Positions 38,002-41,410 of a DNA stretch of 41,410 bases are shown here, one piece after another. Every line of letters begins with the position of its first letter. The stretch's first letter is position 1. The stretch covers positions 1 through 41,410 of the IMG/VR virus record IMGVR_UViG_3300047446_000091. One strand, written 5' to 3'. The notes beneath the pieces were generated by a model that worked only from the letters and a program-made list of their open reading frames with translations, ran no database searches and was not told the origin of the DNA. Source of the DNA: a virus. The position numbers were made by a program, and so were the translations under genes.

Positions 38002-38423
38002 TAAAACCTCGCTTTCACCCGTAGGACGCACTCAAGCTGTCCCTCGTACGCGCCGTCCGTGGGATAGCTCGCTAGTTTCTTCGGCACAAAGTCACTCGTC
38101 ACAACGGACGAGACCCCTAGGGACGGATTGGCCTTGAGGCCGTTCTCGATGCCAGCGGCCATGCGCTGAACTTCCCTCTCAACTTCCTCGGAAGTCCCGG
38201 CGGAAAGCTGACAGTTGATGACGACAGAAACGTTGAACGTTTCCTCACGACTCCGCAGCGTCGCCCACTGCGAGTCATCCCACAGAACCTCGCCGACGAA
38301 CACCCACCGGCGCTCGGGCCCCCTCGTCGGGTATCCCCACGTGATTTGGTATCCGCTGAGTTCCGGCTGAGTCTTGACGAGGTCGCGTAGCGCTGCCTTG
38401 ACGTCAAGTGCATTCGTTGCCAC
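38001..38423 (-). CDS. Tail terminator / tail completion protein
   Basis: A 140-residue protein. The layout (helix KAALRDLVKTQPEL, beta strands TWGYPTRGPERRWVFVGEVLW, then VSVVINCQL and a VEREVQRMAAGIENGLKANPSL helix) matches tail-terminator proteins that cap the tail tube. Position between the connector and the tail tube agrees. Confidence 0.75.
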   Translation of the reverse strand: MATNALDVKAALRDLVKTQPELSGYQITWGYPTRGPERRWVFVGEVLWDDSQWATLRSREETFNVSVVINCQLSAGTSEEVEREVQRMAAGIENGLKANPSLGVSSVVTSDFVPKKLASYPTDGAYEGQLECVLRVKARF

Positions 38424-39253
38424 TACGCCACCCCGAACACGTCGTTAAGGATCCGATACTTGTAGCGATTCAGGATCGCGTCAACGTCCGGGATTCCTGT
38501 CTCATACCCGTTGCGTCCAGCCACGGCGAGAGTGAAGTTCCCACCCTCAGCGGCGACGAACGCCGTAGCGCGATCCGGGATCCCCGAGCGCTCAGCAGTC
38601 AGGAGCGAGCGCAAGCGGAGCAATCCGGCGCGTTTGATGTCGTCGGGCGGGTACGGGACGCCGTACTCAAGCGTGAGGGTGTACGTGACGCCCTCAGTGA
38701 ACGCGTAGGGCGCCTGTAGGACCCCGGATGGACTCAGTACCCATCCGGCGGTTGCCAGGGGCCCTGAGGGGTCGCTCACGGCTTGCACGGCCGTCACATC
38801 GAACAGCGGGACGATCACGGTTTGCGTGCCGTCGCCGTTGAACTGGATTTGCCGCACGCGCTTGGTAAAGCTGCGCCCGGTAATCGTCAGGAACTCATCC
38901 TCGACCACCTCGCGGTAGTGGCGGATGTCTGCGGCGGGAAACCGCACAGCGTCGGCAAGGTCCATGTCGGACGTGCGAGCCTCAGGGATGGCAAACAGGA
39001 AGTTGCCGACCACCTCAAACGCCGCAGTATCGACGGCCGTTGCGCCACCATCCCAAGTCACTGTGTACGCGCCGACGGGCTTAGCGGGAACGGTCACGCC
39101 CCACGTGCCGCCCACGTTGGTTGCCGCGCCGCTGTAGATGCTCGCGCCGGACGCGTCCAGCACGGCCACCGTCACGGCCGAGGGGACCAACACCGTTTCA
39201 TCATCGAGAAATTGGTGTGTGAGGCCGATAGCTCGACCGCTCAGAAACCGCAC
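38423..39253 (-). CDS. Head-tail connector with N-terminal Ig-like domain
   Basis: A 276-residue protein. Residues 1-80 form an Ig-like beta sandwich (VTVAVLDASGASIYSG...GAYTVTWDGG), followed by a gp6-like connector (DADLADAVRFPAADI type segment, DIKRAGLLRLRSLLTAERSGIPDRAT, YKYRILNDVFGVA). The fusion is common in actinophages. GTG start at 39253 with GGGGGC upstream. Confidence 0.78.
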   Translation of the reverse strand: MRFLSGRAIGLTHQFLDDETVLVPSAVTVAVLDASGASIYSGAATNVGGTWGVTVPAKPVGAYTVTWDGGATAVDTAAFEVVGNFLFAIPEARTSDMDLADAVRFPAADIRHYREVVEDEFLTITGRSFTKRVRQIQFNGDGTQTVIVPLFDVTAVQAVSDPSGPLATAGWVLSPSGVLQAPYAFTEGVTYTLTLEYGVPYPPDDIKRAGLLRLRSLLTAERSGIPDRATAFVAAEGGNFTLAVAGRNGYETGIPDVDAILNRYKYRILNDVFGVA

Positions 39254-39262
39254 TGTGCCCCC

Positions 39263-39475
39263 TTAGGCAGTCTTGCGAGCCCGGGTGGTCTTACGGGTCT
39301 CAGTGGTCGCTACAGCGGCCGTCTCGCGCTTCTCAGCGGTCGCCACGGGCTCCGCGCGGTTGTCTCTCACGAGCGACACGGCGAGACCGGCAGGTAGCTC
39401 GACAATGGCGCCCTTAGCGGGGAACGGATCGCCGTCCAGTAGCCCCGGTACATGCTCAAGAATCTTGACTCTCAT
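39263..39475 (-). CDS. Small protein after major capsid
   Basis: A 70-residue protein: a short beta part (MRVKILEHVPGLLDGDPFPAKGAIVELP) and a Thr/Arg/Lys-rich disordered tail. It resembles the 54-residue protein at 37837 in its first half. ATG at 39475 has AGGGGAGGG upstream, after palindrome copy 17. Function unknown. Confidence 0.65.
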   Translation of the reverse strand: MRVKILEHVPGLLDGDPFPAKGAIVELPAGLAVSLVRDNRAEPVATAEKRETAAVATTETRKTTRARKTA

Positions 39476-39497
39476 ATGCCCTCCCCTACAGGGGAGC

Positions 39498-39517
39498 ACC
39501 TCCCAAATTTGGGAGGT
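39498..39517. repeat. Palindrome copy 17
   Basis: Perfect copy with GAGC/GCTC extension between the capsid stop and the next gene. Confidence 0.95.
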
Positions 39518-39537
39518 GCTCTCCCATGAATCCGCGA

Positions 39538-40725
39538 CTACGCGGTGACGGTCAGCGCCTTGACACTCGCGGTGTCGAATAGGTCGCCGGAACCGCGCCA
39601 CGTGACCTTGAACGCCACGACGTCACGGTCAAAGCCGTACTCATCCGAGCGCACAACTCGCAGACCCTTGACCTGACGAATCAGATACTTGGACGGGTCG
39701 CCGTACGCCATGATCTTCGCGCCCGCACCCGTGGTGCCAAAGTTCGGGTCCGTGATGAGCGGCGCACCGAGGAGGGTGTCGGGCCTACCCGCAACTAGCG
39801 ACGGCTGCCACAGGTAGCGGCCGGTCGAGTCCTTGAGCTTGCGCAGTGCGGCAACCGCACCATCGGAAGTCATGAACACAGCGTTCTTGCGGTACGGCAG
39901 TAGTAGCGCGTGCTGTAGGTCGACGAGGTTGTCAGCGGTCACACCGGCAAGGTTTGCGGCGTTAACAGCGCCGGTCGACCGGGTGACCCAGCCCCACGGC
40001 TTAGACGTGCCGTTACCGATCATCAGGTCAGTCATGACGGCATCCGCCACGGCCTCACCAGCGTCCTGCGCGAGGATACCGAGGATGTCCAGGGCCGAGT
40101 CCGAGACAATTTCCTGCGTGGCCTCAACAATGACGCCGTACTTGTACGCGCCGATGTTGGTCTTGGTCCACGCCTCGTCAGACTTGCCGATCGCGACATT
40201 TTCCGTCAGCAGAGCGGCCGTCGGTCGACCGGTCTTGACCGGGTACTCAAGCGTCTCACCGCCGGTCGTGGTCAGCGTGCGCGCGTAAGAGAAAAAGTCC
40301 GAGCGCACGCGCATGGCCTCGATGACCTGCGCCGCAAACGAGGTGGGCTTCGTGTTACCAGCGTTGCCCGCAGTGCCCGAGGTGGCGGTACGGATGTCAA
40401 AGTCAAGACCCTTGACCTCACCCCGACCGAGCGACCGCAGTTCCTCGGCCTCGTCGCGCTCACCGCCGCGAATCTCCGAGTCACCCCGACCGGTCAGAGC
40501 AGCACCGGCACGCGTGGCCAGCGAACGGGCCTCAGTCTCGCGCTCAGCACGCTCGACGTAGTCCCGAGCCTCCGCTTCCTTGACCTGCGCGGCCTTGTCG
40601 GCACGCTCGACGCGCTCACGCTTCTCAGCGTCGGACAGCGTCGCGTCGTCGTTGATGGAACGCAGCTCAGAAACAATCTGCGCCCGCTCCTCTAGCGCAG
40701 CCTGCGCCATCTTCGCGTAATCCAT
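39538..40725 (-). CDS. Major capsid protein (HK97 fold)
   Basis: A 395-residue capsid precursor. Residues 1 to about 105 are a charged coiled coil (delta/scaffold domain removed by the protease). The HK97-fold body follows (SFAAQVIEAMRVRSDFFSYARTLTTTGGETLEYPV, GVIVEATQEIVSDSALDILG, AVFMTSDGAVAALRKLKD, PLITDPNFGT). It forms the icosahedral shell. ATG at 40725; upstream neighbour is the prohead protease, the usual order. Confidence 0.95.
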   Translation of the reverse strand: MDYAKMAQAALEERAQIVSELRSINDDATLSDAEKRERVERADKAAQVKEAEARDYVERAERETEARSLATRAGAALTGRGDSEIRGGERDEAEELRSLGRGEVKGLDFDIRTATSGTAGNAGNTKPTSFAAQVIEAMRVRSDFFSYARTLTTTGGETLEYPVKTGRPTAALLTENVAIGKSDEAWTKTNIGAYKYGVIVEATQEIVSDSALDILGILAQDAGEAVADAVMTDLMIGNGTSKPWGWVTRSTGAVNAANLAGVTADNLVDLQHALLLPYRKNAVFMTSDGAVAALRKLKDSTGRYLWQPSLVAGRPDTLLGAPLITDPNFGTTGAGAKIMAYGDPSKYLIRQVKGLRVVRSDEYGFDRDVVAFKVTWRGSGDLFDTASVKALTVTA

Positions 40726-40739
40726 TTAAGGACCCCTAA

Positions 40740-41410
40740 CTAGGAATTGAGCGGCGACGTAAGGGCCGCGAATGCCGCTACCGGATCGGTAGGCAGCGTG
40801 AATACGGGGACGTACAGGCGCGATTCCGTCGCCTCGTCCTCACCGCGAATGACGGCCCGGATCGCTTCTGGCGAATCCAGCCGGGTAACTGAAATACCGC
40901 GCTGCTCGGCGAGTAGCTCAAGCGCGCGAGACCCGACACCAGAGGTCGAGTCGACGTAAGCGGGATAGGTAACCGGGCTCACGTCAAAGAGGGAGATCTT
41001 GTTCAAGGTGCGGAGCGGAAAGCCGTCATCATCCTCGGCAAAGTCCTGACCATCGGGGCCGGACACCTTGAAGCCAAACGAGGACTGCGAGACGTCGCCA
41101 CGTTCCATGGACGTAGCTAGATCACGCGCATACGTCGTGTCCGGCATGTCAACCTCGTAATGCAGCCCCTCGGTATCCTCGGACAGCCGCAGCGTCCCGG
41201 ACCGATTACGGCCAAGCACAAGGTTCGGATCGTGGTTGTACAGCGCGCGTACGTCGTCCCGCTGAATGCTGTCTGCGGTCGCACCCATGGCGACTCGCTC
41301 GCGGAAACCACCCAGGTTCTGTGACCGGGCATCCCACTTGAGCGCGTAGCCGTAAAACTGGAAGGTGTTCCCCTCGGAGCGCACCTCAAATTCCGTCGGC
41401 ACGGACCGAC
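40740..41410 (-). CDS. Prohead protease (HK97/U35 family), runs off the right edge
   Basis: The main part of a 225-residue protease that cleaves the capsid delta domain. Catalytic candidates are His62 in ALYNHDPNLVLGR and the serine of SQSSFGF (110-116), both family signatures. The frame is open to the right edge; its true ATG is at 134 on the left side of the window, so the coding length includes 1-134 after circular joining. Confidence 0.93.
   Translation of the reverse strand, partial: RSVPTEFEVRSEGNTFQFYGYALKWDARSQNLGGFRERVAMGATADSIQRDDVRALYNHDPNLVLGRNRSGTLRLSEDTEGLHYEVDMPDTTYARDLATSMERGDVSQSSFGFKVSGPDGQDFAEDDDGFPLRTLNKISLFDVSPVTYPAYVDSTSGVGSRALELLAEQRGISVTRLDSPEAIRAVIRGEDEATESRLYVPVFTLPTDPVAAFAALTSPLNS
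41284..41410. repeat. Terminal direct repeat, right copy
   Basis: Exact copy of bases 1-127. One copy should be removed to obtain the 41,283-bp circle. Confidence 0.95.

Noticed and set aside
3361-39517. CRISPR array or transposon ends as explanation of the 17 repeats
   Set aside because: Copies are spaced from about 80 bp to several kb, are fully palindromic, and are not paired around a mobile gene; no cas or transposase gene is present.

Overview
The window is one complete genome of a temperate, long-tailed (siphovirus-type) actinobacteriophage. Bases 1-127 are repeated exactly at 41284-41410, so the contig closes into a circle of 41,283 bp. A 127-base overlap is what a k=127 assembler leaves, so I read it as circularity and not as a biological terminal repeat. 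The prohead protease gene runs across the join. GC-rich codon use, frequent GTG/TTG starts, a P27-type terminase small subunit, ThyX, a P4-type primase/helicase, a large serine integrase and a phiC31 gp3-like recombination directionality factor point to a phage of a high-GC actinobacterium, most likely Streptomyces or a relative. Every gene except one (an endonuclease VII-like gene at 4846) reads on the minus strand, so gene order below runs from high to low coordinates.

Layout in transcription order. Packaging and head: HNH endonuclease (4810), small and large terminase, portal, then across the join the HK97-type protease, major capsid protein and connectors (41410-38001). Tail: tail tube, an HK97 gp10-like protein, a tail assembly chaperone with a GGGAAAC -1 frameshift site, a 1023-residue tape measure and two receptor-type tail proteins (37837-29733). 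Lysis: amidase endolysin and two small membrane proteins (29723-28308). Early and replication region: dNMP kinase, a doubly promoted coiled-coil protein (27451), a Cys-rich protein, PD-(D/E)XK nuclease, RNA ligase, gp3-like RDF, HNH, primase/helicase, DNA polymerase I-type enzyme, HNH and a sigma factor (28258-15685). Next come small genes, a tRNA, a secreted transglycosylase-like protein, ThyX and dCMP deaminase (15527-11697), then a run of small accessory genes, each with its own promoter (11519-7616). Last is the integrase with a candidate attP directly upstream of it (7510-5743).

The most notable content is regulatory. (1) A perfect 20-bp palindrome, ACCTCCCAAATTTGGGAGGT, occurs 17 times (4 copies with the same symmetric half-site substitution), nearly always between genes. 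In the accessory region and ahead of gene 27451 it lies 2-8 bp upstream of a TTGC-type -35 box; elsewhere it sits just after stop codons, often with longer arms that make a terminator-like hairpin; once it supplies the ribosome-binding site of the large terminase. This resembles the conserved inverted-repeat operators of phiC31 and the stoperators of L5-like phages. (2) A separate 17-bp element, CTAGAGACGCCCTCTCA, with a conserved downstream extension, precedes early units including the sigma factor itself, usually 33-39 nt before the start codon. (3) Two roughly 92-bp elements (5484-5577 and 24888-24978) share sequence while their paired arms change in a compensating way, which suggests a conserved structure. 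No classical repressor gene was recognised; 26222-27451 is the best positional candidate.
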